Of a DNA stretch of 64,000 nucleotides, positions 24,549-32,174 are shown piece by piece. Every line of letters begins with the position of its first letter. The first letter of the stretch is position 1. Source of the stretch: DASRDR01 sp963812945 [NCBI: uncultured Candidatus Rokubacteria bacterium] (GTDB lineage Bacteria; Methylomirabilota; Methylomirabilia; Rokubacteriales). The notes beneath the pieces were generated by a model. It saw only the letters and a list, made by a program, of their open reading frames with translations, was not told the DNA's origin and did not search any database. Made by a program: the position numbers and the translations under genes. The stretch spans positions 2,604,001-2,668,000 of the forward strand of contig CAWEXD010000008.1 in assembly GCA_963812945.1 (NCBI GenBank), given 5' to 3'.

Positions 24549-25398
24549 GCGCTCGGGGGCGCCGACGGCGATCCCGCCCAGGATCAGGCACGATCGCCGC
24601 GACGAGCGACGGGGTCAGCGCCTCGCCGAGCCACAGGGTCGCCACGACGACACCAACGACTGGGGTCGCCAGCAGCCCCAGCGCCGTGACGACGGCCGGC
24701 AGGTCCCGGCTGGCCATCGCCGTCGCCCAGTACGCCAGGGCGGTGCCGGGGATCGCGGCGAAGAGCAGCAGCGCGACGAAGCGGCCGGTCCACTCGGCGG
24801 CCGGCGGACCCGTCGCGAGCGCCAGCGGCGTGAAGAGGGTCGTTGCCAGGAGCATCTCCCACGGCACCAGGTCGAACGGGGTCGACTGCCAGGCGTGACC
24901 GCGGATGTGCAGGATGCTCGCGGCCCACAGGAAGGCGGCGAGCACGATGGCGCCGTTGCCCAGGAGCGCGTCCCGGTCGGTCCAGTCGAACGCGAGGGGA
25001 TTGAACAGGACGGCGAGGCCAAGGAGGCCGACGGCCACCCCCCCGAGCCGCCGGAGCGTGAGCCGCTCGCCCAGGAAGAGGCGGGCGCCCGGGATGACCC
25101 AGAGCGGCGTGGTGTACGCCAGCACCACCGAGCGCCCGGTGGGGACCAGCCGCAAGCCCCAGGCGGCCAGCAGCCCGAAGCCCACGATGTGGAGCAGGGT
25201 GATGCTCAGCAGCACCGGCAGGTCGGCGCGCGGTGGCGCCGCCAGCCGGCCGCGGGCAACCGCGACGGCGAACAGCACGGCGGTGGCGATGGCCGAGCGC
25301 AGGGCCATCAGCCAGAGGGGCGGCAGACTCTCGAGGAGGAGCTTGTTCACGGGCCACGTCAGGCCCCAGGCGAGGACGACCGCGACCAGGAAGATCAT
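24537..25398 (-). CDS. EamA/DMT-family transporter with a C-terminal frameshift
   Basis: A ten-helix drug/metabolite-type transporter of about 290 residues. It has the two EamA halves: VAVVLAWGLTWPVNKLLLESLPPLWLMALR in the first, and NGAIVLAAFLWAAS in the second, with VVVATLWLGEALTPSLVAAIV near the end. After AAIV the frame changes to a Pro/Arg-rich tail ending at 24469. Removing one G from the pair at 24587-24588 restores LILGGIAVGAPERLPP and a TAG at 24537, the normal last helix. So the coordinates given are those of the repaired gene. Its start lies 10 bp from the insertion-sequence end. Confidence 0.8.
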
Positions 25399-25400
25399 GG

Positions 25401-25478
25401 GCTGATAGGCCAGGTGCCACAGCCTCTCGGTCAGAGATCATACGATTCGTAGGGAAGTGCCATAGCCTCTCGGTCACT
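25401..25478. repeat. Left end of the insertion sequence: target duplication and two inverted-repeat copies
   Basis: GCTGATA at 25401-25407 is the left copy of the target duplication. The outer terminal repeat is 25408-25433 (GGCCAGGTGCCACAGCCTCT and six more bases), matched perfectly in reverse at 26730-26755. A second, inner copy lies at 25457-25478 (GTGCCATAGCCTCTCGGTCA plus CT). The two copies share the core GTGCCA-nAGCCTCTCGGTCA, 26 bases apart, resembling paired transposase-binding sites. Confidence 0.85.
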
Positions 25479-26755
25479 CGTGAAAGGGTTTGAGTGGGAG
25501 GACATAGGGCGCCTCATGCAAGAGCGGCTGGTCATTCGGCGTCCGTCGACGAAGCGCATGGAAGCGGACGGTCCGGGCGCTGAGATCCATCTCGCAGCGC
25601 ACCAGACGGTGAGGCCAGCCGGGGTCTACCGCGAAGGGCCGGCCGAGCAGGCGCACCGTGCCCGTCTCCGAGGTGCGTCGGATGAAGATGACCATCCCGT
25701 GAGGTGGAGCCTGCAGATTGGCCTGCCACGAGTCGGGGAAGAAACGGCGGGGCGGTGCGGCCTCAATGCGGCCGGCGGCGCGCGCGCGGTACGCGCGGAC
25801 ATAGCGCTGGGAGCGCTCTTGGAGGGTGCCGAGCGAATCGTGATGGAAGCGCGTCCAGACCTTGGCTTGCCAGCGGCCGTTGAAGCTTTCGATGGCGGCC
25901 TGGAAGCCGCTTTCCTGCGGCGGCGCAAAGACGGGAATGACCCCGAGGTGCAGGCACGTCCGCACCACGCGCCCCAGGGCATCTTGCCAACGGTGGGTGC
26001 CGCGGAAGATGGTGTCGTTGTCGAACTGGGCGTAGGCGGGCAGCCCGACCTGGCGCCAGTGCTCCACGAGGGCCGCCACCGCGGTTTTCGCGGTCACCAG
26101 AGGTTGCGGCCAGGCGTTGGGCAACCCTCCGTGCACGGAGACGACGGTGAGGACCTCGAGCTGGACACCTCCCTCAAGCGCCAACCCCTCGATCGTGTCG
26201 AAGCTGTCGAGTTCGGCCTGCCGCAACGCCAGCGGGGGGAGGTACCACCCCGGCGGGGGCGGCGGGCGGCGGATCCGTCGCCCCGCATCCAGCGCGCCCC
26301 GTCGTTCCAGGATGCGGCCGATCGTCCGCACCGACGGCATCCGCGCGGGCGCACGCGCCACGAGTGCCCGGTGGATGGCCCGGGCACCGTACTCCCCCAG
26401 GTCGCTGGTCGTCTTCAGCTCGCGACGCAGGGCGAGCACGAAGTCTTCGACGGCCGAGTCGGTCCGCTGGATCTTCTCGGCGAGCGGGGACCGATTACTC
26501 CAATCGACCCGATCCAGGGCCAGCTCGCCAGCGCGGCGAGCCCACCACTGCACCGTGGAGAGGCTCACCGCATGCGCGCGGGCGACCGCTCGCATCGACG
26601 AGCCGGCCCTCACCGCCGCGATCATCGCGCGCCGCTTCTCTTCCCGCCGTGGAGCTTTTTACCCATCGCTTCTCCCTCCCAGGACCTTTACCCCAGCATC
26701 ATAGTGACTGAGAGGGTCTGGCACCTCAGTGACCGAGAGGCTGTGGCACCTGGCC
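25408..26755 (-). mobile_element. Complete 1348-bp insertion sequence with DDE transposase and 7-bp target duplication
   Basis: Perfect 26-bp terminal inverted repeats (25408-25433 and 26730-26755) enclose one transposase gene. The element is flanked by direct repeats GCTGATA at 25401-25407 and 26756-26762. Each end carries a second inner copy of the repeat. It lies between the start codons of divergent EamA and Ldh2-type genes; without it only about 21 bp would separate them. The perfect arms and target duplication indicate a fairly recent, intact insertion. The family is of the IS3/IS481 rve-integrase type; exact assignment needs a database. Confidence 0.88.
25474..26625 (-). CDS. Transposase with helix-turn-helix and rve-type DDE integrase core
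   Basis: A 383-residue transposase. The N-terminal part (MIAAVRAGSSMRAVARAHAV SLSTVQWWARR split here) is a helix-turn-helix. The catalytic core begins with Asp in ELDSFDTIEG, has a second Asp in YAQFDNDTIF, and Glu in GFQAAIESFNGRWQ, about 41-43 residues after the second Asp. It is followed by a C-terminal beta segment with TVRLLGRPFAVDP. All three acidic residues are present and the frame is open, so it is probably active. ATG at 26625 is the earliest in-frame start; a TAA lies 36 bp upstream in the same frame. Confidence 0.88.
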   Translation of the reverse strand: MIAAVRAGSSMRAVARAHAVSLSTVQWWARRAGELALDRVDWSNRSPLAEKIQRTDSAVEDFVLALRRELKTTSDLGEYGARAIHRALVARAPARMPSVRTIGRILERRGALDAGRRIRRPPPPPGWYLPPLALRQAELDSFDTIEGLALEGGVQLEVLTVVSVHGGLPNAWPQPLVTAKTAVAALVEHWRQVGLPAYAQFDNDTIFRGTHRWQDALGRVVRTCLHLGVIPVFAPPQESGFQAAIESFNGRWQAKVWTRFHHDSLGTLQERSQRYVRAYRARAAGRIEAAPPRRFFPDSWQANLQAPPHGMVIFIRRTSETGTVRLLGRPFAVDPGWPHRLVRCEMDLSARTVRFHALRRRTPNDQPLLHEAPYVLPLKPFHE

Positions 26756-26762
26756 GCTGATA
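26703..26762. repeat. Right end of the insertion sequence: two inverted-repeat copies and target duplication
   Basis: The inner repeat at 26703-26726 (AGTGACTGAGAGGGTCTGGC plus ACCT) matches the left inner copy in reverse with three mismatches over 22 bases. The outer repeat at 26730-26755 is a perfect reverse match to 25408-25433. GCTGATA at 26756-26762 is the right copy of the target duplication. Confidence 0.85.
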
Positions 26763-26774
26763 GAATCACACACG

Positions 26775-27884
26775 ATGAGTGCGGGCAGCACGCGAGTCCC
26801 CGCCCCGCGGATCCGCGCGCAGATCGTGAGCGTCCTGCGCGCCTGGTCCATGGCGGACGCGCACGCGCAGACGACGGCCGAGATGATGGTGGAGACCGAC
26901 CTGCGCGGGGTGGACTCCCACGGCATCTCGATGCTGCCCACCTACGATCGCGAGCGTCGCGCCGGCCGGCTGAACATGCGGCCGGTCTTCCGGACCGTGC
27001 GCGAGGGACCGGCGTTCGCGCTGATCGACGGTGACGCGACGCTCGGTCATCCGGTGGCCGTCCAGGCCATGAATCTCGCCGTCGACAAGTGCCGGGCGAG
27101 CGGCGTGGCGGCGGTATCGGTGTTCAACTCGCACCACTTCGGGGCGGCGGGCTGCTACGCGCGGATCGCCGCCGACCGCGGGGTGATCGGCCTGGTCACC
27201 GCGTCCACCCGCGGCGTGACGCTGGTGCCGACGTTCGCCGCCGAGCCGGTGCTGGGCACCAATCCGCTGGCCTTCGCGGCGCCGGCCGGCCGCAACGCCC
27301 CCTTTCTGCTGGACATGGCGACGACCACGGTCGCCGCCGGCCAGGTCAAGGTGCACCGGCTGAACCACCGCGCGCTGCCGGCCGGCTGGGTCGTCGACGG
27401 GGAGGGCCGGACGGTGACCGACGCCGACGCGGCGTTCGGCTACGTCTTCGACCGGCCGGAGGGCGGGATCACGCCGCTCGGCGGCTCGCGGGAGGGCGGC
27501 GGCCACAAGGGCTACGGGCTGGCGATGATGGTCCACATCCTGGCCGGCACCCTGAGCGGCGCCTCGTTCTCGCCGATCCGCAATCGCACGCAGAAGCCCT
27601 TCGAGCCGCACAACATCGGCCACTTCTTCCTCGCCATCGATCCGCGCGCCTTCCGGGCGGAGGGCGCGTTCGAGGACGACCTCGACCAGGTGATCGACGT
27701 CCTCCGCGGGGCCCGCCGGGCCGACCCCGCCCAGCCGGTGCTGGTGGCCGGGGACCCCGAGCTGGCGACGCGGGCGGAGCGGCTCCGTGACGGGGTGCCG
27801 GTCCCGGAGGACCTGCTGGCGCAGCTACGGGAGGTGGCAGGCGACGCCGGCGTGCAGTTCGTGCTGATGGGAGGCGACGGATGA
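26775..27884 (+). CDS. Ldh2-family malate/L-lactate-type dehydrogenase
   Basis: A 369-residue NAD(P)-dependent dehydrogenase of the malate/L-sulfolactate/L-lactate (Ldh2, YlbC-like) family. Diagnostic blocks are DLRGVDSHGISMLPTYDRE near residue 41, ALIDGDATLGHPVA, VFNSHHFGAAGCYAR with the catalytic His, GTNPLAFAAPA, LDMATTTVAAGQV and GGGHKGYGLAMMV. These enzymes reduce or oxidise 2-oxo/2-hydroxy acids in the cytoplasm. Only 12 bp separate the target duplication of the insertion sequence from the ATG and no convincing ribosome site is visible, so its native promoter has probably been displaced. Confidence 0.92.
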   Translation: MSAGSTRVPAPRIRAQIVSVLRAWSMADAHAQTTAEMMVETDLRGVDSHGISMLPTYDRERRAGRLNMRPVFRTVREGPAFALIDGDATLGHPVAVQAMNLAVDKCRASGVAAVSVFNSHHFGAAGCYARIAADRGVIGLVTASTRGVTLVPTFAAEPVLGTNPLAFAAPAGRNAPFLLDMATTTVAAGQVKVHRLNHRALPAGWVVDGEGRTVTDADAAFGYVFDRPEGGITPLGGSREGGGHKGYGLAMMVHILAGTLSGASFSPIRNRTQKPFEPHNIGHFFLAIDPRAFRAEGAFEDDLDQVIDVLRGARRADPAQPVLVAGDPELATRAERLRDGVPVPEDLLAQLREVAGDAGVQFVLMGGDG

Positions 27885-27914
27885 ACGACAACGCGTGCGG
27901 CACAGGTCCTCCCG

Positions 27915-27962
27915 GCTCGGCAGCTCCAGCCCGAGGGATGCCAGCTTGGCCTCGACGCTCAC
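27915..27962 (-). pseudogene. Possible N-terminal stub of a RidA-family gene
   Basis: From GTG at 27962 the minus strand reads VSVEAKLASLGLELPS, strongly reminiscent of the opening of RidA/YjgF-family proteins, which often start M-S-V-E-A-R-L then L-G-L-E-L-P. After about 16 residues the similarity ends and the frame enters the antisense of the Ldh2-type gene. It looks like a gene start whose body has been deleted. Recognition rests on a short motif and is tentative. Confidence 0.3.
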
Positions 27963-27993
27963 CGGGCTACCCTGGCTCTGCGCGAGTTGATCG

Positions 27994-28012
27994 GACGGCC
28001 TTCGGCCTGTGG
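27994..28012. repeat. Short hairpin repeat, copy A
   Basis: GACGGCCTTCGGCCTGTGG occurs here and again, identical over all 19 bases, at 34395-34413. The centre GGCC-TTC-GGCC forms a small stem-loop. This copy lies downstream of the Ldh2-type gene and of the convergent serine hydrolase, in an intergenic position. Confidence 0.6.
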
Positions 28013-28028
28013 GCTCATGCGCGCATCT

Positions 28029-28871
28029 TCATCGACGTCCCAGGTCGTCGTAGCACCGGCGCGCCATGCGGCCGATGAGCTGGTAGGCGGCGGCAAAGCC
28101 CGGCGTGCCGTCCGCGAGGGTGTCGGGGACGTCGAAGGTGTAGGCGGTCAGAATGCACAGCGGCCGGTCCCCCTTGAAGATGATGCCGGCGTCGTTGTAG
28201 CAGCGACGCCCGGTCCCGGTCTTGTGGGCGACCTTCGTCCCAAGGGGCAGGAGCGAGGGCAGCCGCGTCTTGAGCTTCTGCCAGGAAAGGATGTCGAGGC
28301 CCAGCCGACACAGCGCCGGCGCGCACTGGAGGCGTGCGGCCACCGCCGGGTCCTCGGCTCCCCGCAAGATCAGCTCGAGCAGGAGCCCCTGGTCGTTCGG
28401 CGTCGTCGTCGTGACCCGGTCGAGCGCGTCGTCGGCGCCACCCCTCGGCGGGATCCCGTAGCGATGGATCGTTCCGGTCAGACCGACCGCTTCGGTGTAG
28501 CGCTGGACGTTCTCGAGCCCCACGAGGTCGACGACGGTGCCCGTGCACGTGTTGTCGCTGACGATGATCATCATCACCATCGCGTCCCGCAGCGTGATCC
28601 AGAACCCGGGCGTCAGGTGCTGGAACGTGCCCGAGTCGTTGTCCTGGTACCGGGCGTCGATGGTCACCTTCTGATCGAGCGCGAGCTTCCCGGCGTGGAC
28701 CGCCGCCAGCGCGGCCATCATGATCGAGATCTTCCGCGTGCTGGCCGACGGCACGGGCACGCCGCCGAGCCGACGGGCGCTGGCGCCCGTCGCGAGATCC
28801 TTCAAGTACCAGCTAGCCTGGAAGCCCGCAGCGTCACACATCTCGTCGAGCCGCCTCACGGTCTCACGCAT
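28029..28871 (-). CDS. Class-A beta-lactamase-fold serine hydrolase
   Basis: A 280-residue protein with the three serine-penicilloyl-enzyme motifs in order: S-x-x-K at 44-47 (PSASTRKIS), S-D-N at 105-107 (IIVSDNTC) and K-T-G at 217-219 (HKTGTG). The TTTTP stretch before helix eight is also typical of class A. The omega-loop Glu needed for beta-lactam deacylation (E-x-x-x-N) is not apparent in the LTGTIHRYGIPPRGGADDAL interval, and no signal peptide is present with the ATG used. So it is more likely an esterase or peptidase-like relative than a resistance enzyme. It lies downstream of the TAXI-TRAP operon on the same strand, 95 bp away. Confidence 0.85.
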   Translation of the reverse strand: MRETVRRLDEMCDAAGFQASWYLKDLATGASARRLGGVPVPSASTRKISIMMAALAAVHAGKLALDQKVTIDARYQDNDSGTFQHLTPGFWITLRDAMVMMIIVSDNTCTGTVVDLVGLENVQRYTEAVGLTGTIHRYGIPPRGGADDALDRVTTTTPNDQGLLLELILRGAEDPAVAARLQCAPALCRLGLDILSWQKLKTRLPSLLPLGTKVAHKTGTGRRCYNDAGIIFKGDRPLCILTAYTFDVPDTLADGTPGFAAAYQLIGRMARRCYDDLGRR

Positions 28872-28966
28872 CGACAGCCTCCTCTCTGGGGTTCTCCGAG
28901 AGCACCGCGGAATTGCGCCGCGGTTGCCGCAGAGCGGCGCGTGCGTTGACCCGCCGAGACCGCTCT

Positions 28967-29062
28967 TCAGAAGGCGTAGAGCCGAAGGACGCCGTACGCG
29001 ACCGTCCCCGCGATGAGCGCCGCCGCGATGAGGGTCAGCGCCGCGTGCTGGGCGGGGCTCAT
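28967..29062 (-). CDS. 31-residue single-helix membrane protein coupled to the TRAP permease
   Basis: An ATG at 29062 overlaps the stop codon of the TRAP fusion permease as ATGA and opens a 31-codon frame ending TGA at 28967. The product is MSPAQHAALTLIAAALIAGT then VAYGVLRLYAF. It has a polar N-terminus, a hydrophobic stretch of about 21 residues and a short aromatic tail, i.e. a single transmembrane helix. The exact coupling, absence of rare codons and sensible amphipathy argue for a real gene. It may be a small accessory subunit stabilising the transporter. No family is recognised. Confidence 0.65.
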   Translation of the reverse strand: MSPAQHAALTLIAAALIAGTVAYGVLRLYAF

Positions 29063-31116
29063 GGCACCGCCCGGGCGACGATCGGGTCAGGCCGCCGGAG
29101 CTTCTGTCCGAGGAGGACGGCGCCGAGCAGCCCGAGGCCGAGGAGATCGGTCACGAGCTGGGGGTCGATGAGCAACAGCGCCGCGGCGAGCAGGAGGCCC
29201 CGCTCGAGCCAGGTCGCGTTGCGGAGAAGGTAGCCTTCGAGGCCGGCCGCGAGCGCGACCACCCCGATCCCGCCCGTCACGACCGCCAGGGCGATCTCCC
29301 CCCAGGGCCCCTGGAAGAGAAGGGCCGGGTAATAGATGAAGAAGTACGGCACCACGAAGCCCGCGGCGGCGAACTTCACGGCCTGCCACCCGGCGCGCCA
29401 GACACTGCACCGCGCGATCGAGGCCGCCGCGTAGACGGCGAGGCACTCCGGCGGGGTGATCGCGCTCAGACAGCCGAAGTAGAACGCGAACATGTGGGCG
29501 GCCATCGGCGGCACCCCCAGCTTGATCAGCGCGGGGATGAGAAGCGCCGCCAGCATGATGTAGGCCGGCGTCGTCGGCAATGCCGTGCCGAGGATGATCG
29601 CGGCGATCATCGTGATGACCAGCGCGACGATGAGCGAGCCGCCCGCGAAGTCGACGAGGAAGCTCGTGAACCGGATCGCGAGCCCCGTCTGCAGGATGAT
29701 CCCGATCATGATGCCCGCGGCGGCCGTCGCCATCGCGACCGGGACCGTCTGGAAGGCGCCGTCCCGGAGTGCGAGCGGCGCGTCGCGCCGCAGGAGGTCC
29801 CGGACAGCCCTCGGGCCGCCGGGACGGGCCAGGGCCCCGGCCAGGCCGACCGCCGCCAGCCCGACCCAGCCCCAGACGCCCGCGCCCCCGGTCCAGAGCA
29901 TCGCGCCGGCGATCAGGAGCGGCCAGACCCAGAGCCCCAGCAGCCACGCGTAGATGACCGCGAGCGTCGCGACCAGGGCGGCGTACGTGGCCGTGAACCC
30001 CTGGAGCAGCAGCAGGAAGATCACCACGACCGGCGCGAGCAGGTGGCCGTGGCTCCACAGCACGTCGCGGAGCCGCGGCAGCTCCTCCTTCGGCAGGCCG
30101 CGGAGCCCGGCCCGCGACGCGTTGAAGTGGATCGCCGCGAACAGCGCGCCGTAGTAGAAGAGCGCCGGGATCGCGGCGGCGACCATGACGTGCCAGTACG
30201 GGACGCCGAGGAACTCCGCCATCACGAAGGACGCGGCGCCCATCACCGGCGGCATGATCTGCCCCCCGGTCGACGCGGTCGCCTCGATCGCGGCGGCGGC
30301 CTCCGGCTTGAACCCGGTGCGCTTCATCATGGGGATCGTGAGCCACCCGTCGACCATGACGTTGGCGACGGCGGAGCCGGAGATCGTGCCGAAGAGGCTC
30401 GACGACACCACGGCGACCTTCCCGGGACCGCCCCGCTGCGCCCCGGCCACGGCGTTGGCCAGATGCATGAAGAACTGGCCGGCCCCGGACTTCTCGAGGA
30501 ACGCCCCGAAGATGATGAACAGGATGACGTACGAGGCGGCGACGCCCAGCGGGATGCCGAAGAGACCCTCGGTCGTGAAGGCCGTCTGGTCGATCAGGAT
30601 CTCGTACGTGAGCCCCTTGTGGCGGAGCGGGCCCGGCATCCAGGGACCCAGGAGACCGTAGGCGATGAAGATCAGGCACAGCACCGGCAGGGCCGGGCCG
30701 AGCGTCCGCCGGGTGGCCTCGAGCACGAGGAGCACGACGACCGTCCCGACGACCATGTCGAGCGGGCTGAGGGGGTGGGCGGTCGGGAACCGCGTGGTGA
30801 CGTACTCGTAGAAGACGAAGAAGTAGGCCATCGTGGCGATGGACAGCGCCGCCAGGCCGAGATCGCCCCAGGGGATCGTCGACGGCGCGGCGGCGCCCTC
30901 CGTGTCCTCGAGCCGCGTGCTCTCCTCGTCCAGGGGGGCCGTCGCCTGGCGCGGAAACAGCAGGAAGGCGAGCGTCAGGCAGAATGCCAGCGCGATCATC
31001 CGGAGGATGAGCGTGTCGGGAGCCGCCGGGGTGAGCCGGGCGTAGACGTGGTAGAGGGCCATCACGCCCCCTACCACGCCGACGACGAGAGCTGCGTAGC
31101 CGGTGAGCTTGCGCAC
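29059..31116 (-). CDS. TAXI-type TRAP transporter permease, fused small and large subunits
   Basis: A 685-residue polytopic protein. The N-terminal part (about 1-110) carries four membrane segments equivalent to the DctQ small subunit. The rest is the DctM-like large subunit with about twelve to fourteen segments. Recognisable blocks include GIPLGVAASYVILFIIFGAF, SSLFGTISGSAVANVMVDGW and GGQIMPPVMGAASFVMAEF, the conserved TRAP scoop region, and GTALPTTPAYIMLAAL. It starts 9 bp after the TAXI binding-protein stop. TRAP transporters use a sodium or proton gradient, not ATP, to import organic acids. Coupled at its end to a 31-residue ORF. Confidence 0.93.
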   Translation of the reverse strand: MRKLTGYAALVVGVVGGVMALYHVYARLTPAAPDTLILRMIALAFCLTLAFLLFPRQATAPLDEESTRLEDTEGAAAPSTIPWGDLGLAALSIATMAYFFVFYEYVTTRFPTAHPLSPLDMVVGTVVVLLVLEATRRTLGPALPVLCLIFIAYGLLGPWMPGPLRHKGLTYEILIDQTAFTTEGLFGIPLGVAASYVILFIIFGAFLEKSGAGQFFMHLANAVAGAQRGGPGKVAVVSSSLFGTISGSAVANVMVDGWLTIPMMKRTGFKPEAAAAIEATASTGGQIMPPVMGAASFVMAEFLGVPYWHVMVAAAIPALFYYGALFAAIHFNASRAGLRGLPKEELPRLRDVLWSHGHLLAPVVVIFLLLLQGFTATYAALVATLAVIYAWLLGLWVWPLLIAGAMLWTGGAGVWGWVGLAAVGLAGALARPGGPRAVRDLLRRDAPLALRDGAFQTVPVAMATAAAGIMIGIILQTGLAIRFTSFLVDFAGGSLIVALVITMIAAIILGTALPTTPAYIMLAALLIPALIKLGVPPMAAHMFAFYFGCLSAITPPECLAVYAAASIARCSVWRAGWQAVKFAAAGFVVPYFFIYYPALLFQGPWGEIALAVVTGGIGVVALAAGLEGYLLRNATWLERGLLLAAALLLIDPQLVTDLLGLGLLGAVLLGQKLRRPDPIVARAVP

Positions 31117-31125
31117 CGGCGTCGG

Positions 31126-32100
31126 CTACTTCAGGAGACCGGCCTCACGGTAGTAGCGCTCCGCTCCGGGGTGCATGGGCAGCCCGTGGTTCTGCGCCAT
31201 GTCCTTCGCGCTCACGCCCTTCATCGCGGCCGTCACCCGCCCGAAGTCCTCGCGGCTCTCGACCACCGCCTTCGCGACCCTGTAGATCACGTCGGCCGGC
31301 GTCTTGGCGCTCGCGATCAGGATCGTGGGCGCCTGGACGGTCTTCACGTCCTCGTCCACTCCATACTGGGCGTACGTGGCCTTCGGGATGACATGCTGGA
31401 CGAACCCAGCGTTGAGCTCCTTCAGCCCCTTGAACTCCTCGTCGGAGACGTGCACCATGCGCAGCTTCATCGACGTGCCGAGGTCGAGCATGAACGAGGC
31501 CGGGACCGTGGTGAACCAGCCCATGCCGACCGCCTGGCGGTTCCGGATGGCCTCGGCGTTCTCGGTCAGCGAGCCGTAGCTCTTCGTGCCGAGGTCGTCG
31601 AACTTCAAGCCGTTGACCTTGAGCAGCCACTCCCAACCCTCGGCGAGGCTCGTGTTGCCACGGGGCGGCAGGCCGACCGCCTTGCCCTTGAGGTCCTTGA
31701 GGGACTTGACCCCGCTGTCCTGCGTCACCGCCAGCTGCCACACGTTCGGGTAGTAGTTCGCGACGAACAGCGGCTTGTCCGTCTGCTTGCCCTTCCAGCT
31801 GTTGGTGCCCGCGCGGGCGTCGGCGACGACGGTCGTCATCGACCAGGCGATGTCCGCCTTGTCGTTGCGCATCTTCTCCATGTTGACGAGCGCCGCGCCA
31901 GGCTCCACCAGCACGTCGAGCTCGGGAAACTTCCGCTTGATGACCTCGGCGGTGGCGGCCGCCATGGGCGTCCACGTCCCGCCGGTCGGGCCGGCCGAGA
32001 AGATGACCTGCGCTTTCTGCTGCGCGTCTCCCGGCGAGGCGACGAGCACGGTGAGCACGGCGACCAGTGCCAGGACGGCCAGCGTCTTCACGCGATGCAT
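31126..32100 (-). CDS. TAXI-family TRAP transporter solute-binding protein
   Basis: A 324-residue periplasmic protein. Signal peptide MHRVKTLAVLALVAVLTVLVASPGDAQQ. The mature start VIFSAGPTGGTWTPMAAATAEVI is the TAXI-family ligand pocket (G-G-T-W/Y), followed by VEPGAALVNMEKMRNDKADIAWSM. The ATG at 32100 has AAGGAGG nine bases upstream. It delivers a ligand, often glutamate or another carboxylate, to the fused TRAP permease encoded next. It follows the TIM-barrel gene by 74 bp and is probably co-transcribed with it. Confidence 0.93.
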   Translation of the reverse strand: MHRVKTLAVLALVAVLTVLVASPGDAQQKAQVIFSAGPTGGTWTPMAAATAEVIKRKFPELDVLVEPGAALVNMEKMRNDKADIAWSMTTVVADARAGTNSWKGKQTDKPLFVANYYPNVWQLAVTQDSGVKSLKDLKGKAVGLPPRGNTSLAEGWEWLLKVNGLKFDDLGTKSYGSLTENAEAIRNRQAVGMGWFTTVPASFMLDLGTSMKLRMVHVSDEEFKGLKELNAGFVQHVIPKATYAQYGVDEDVKTVQAPTILIASAKTPADVIYRVAKAVVESREDFGRVTAAMKGVSAKDMAQNHGLPMHPGAERYYREAGLLK

Positions 32101-32174
32101 GCTCGACCTCCTTGTTCTGTCGTGTCGTCCCTGGCTTCGTCCAGGGCGTTGCCTTGCCACGGTGTGGCTCTCGT

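Noticed and set aside
28029-28871. Beta-lactam resistance gene
   Set aside because: No deacylation Glu motif and no signal peptide are visible, so a resistance call is not justified.
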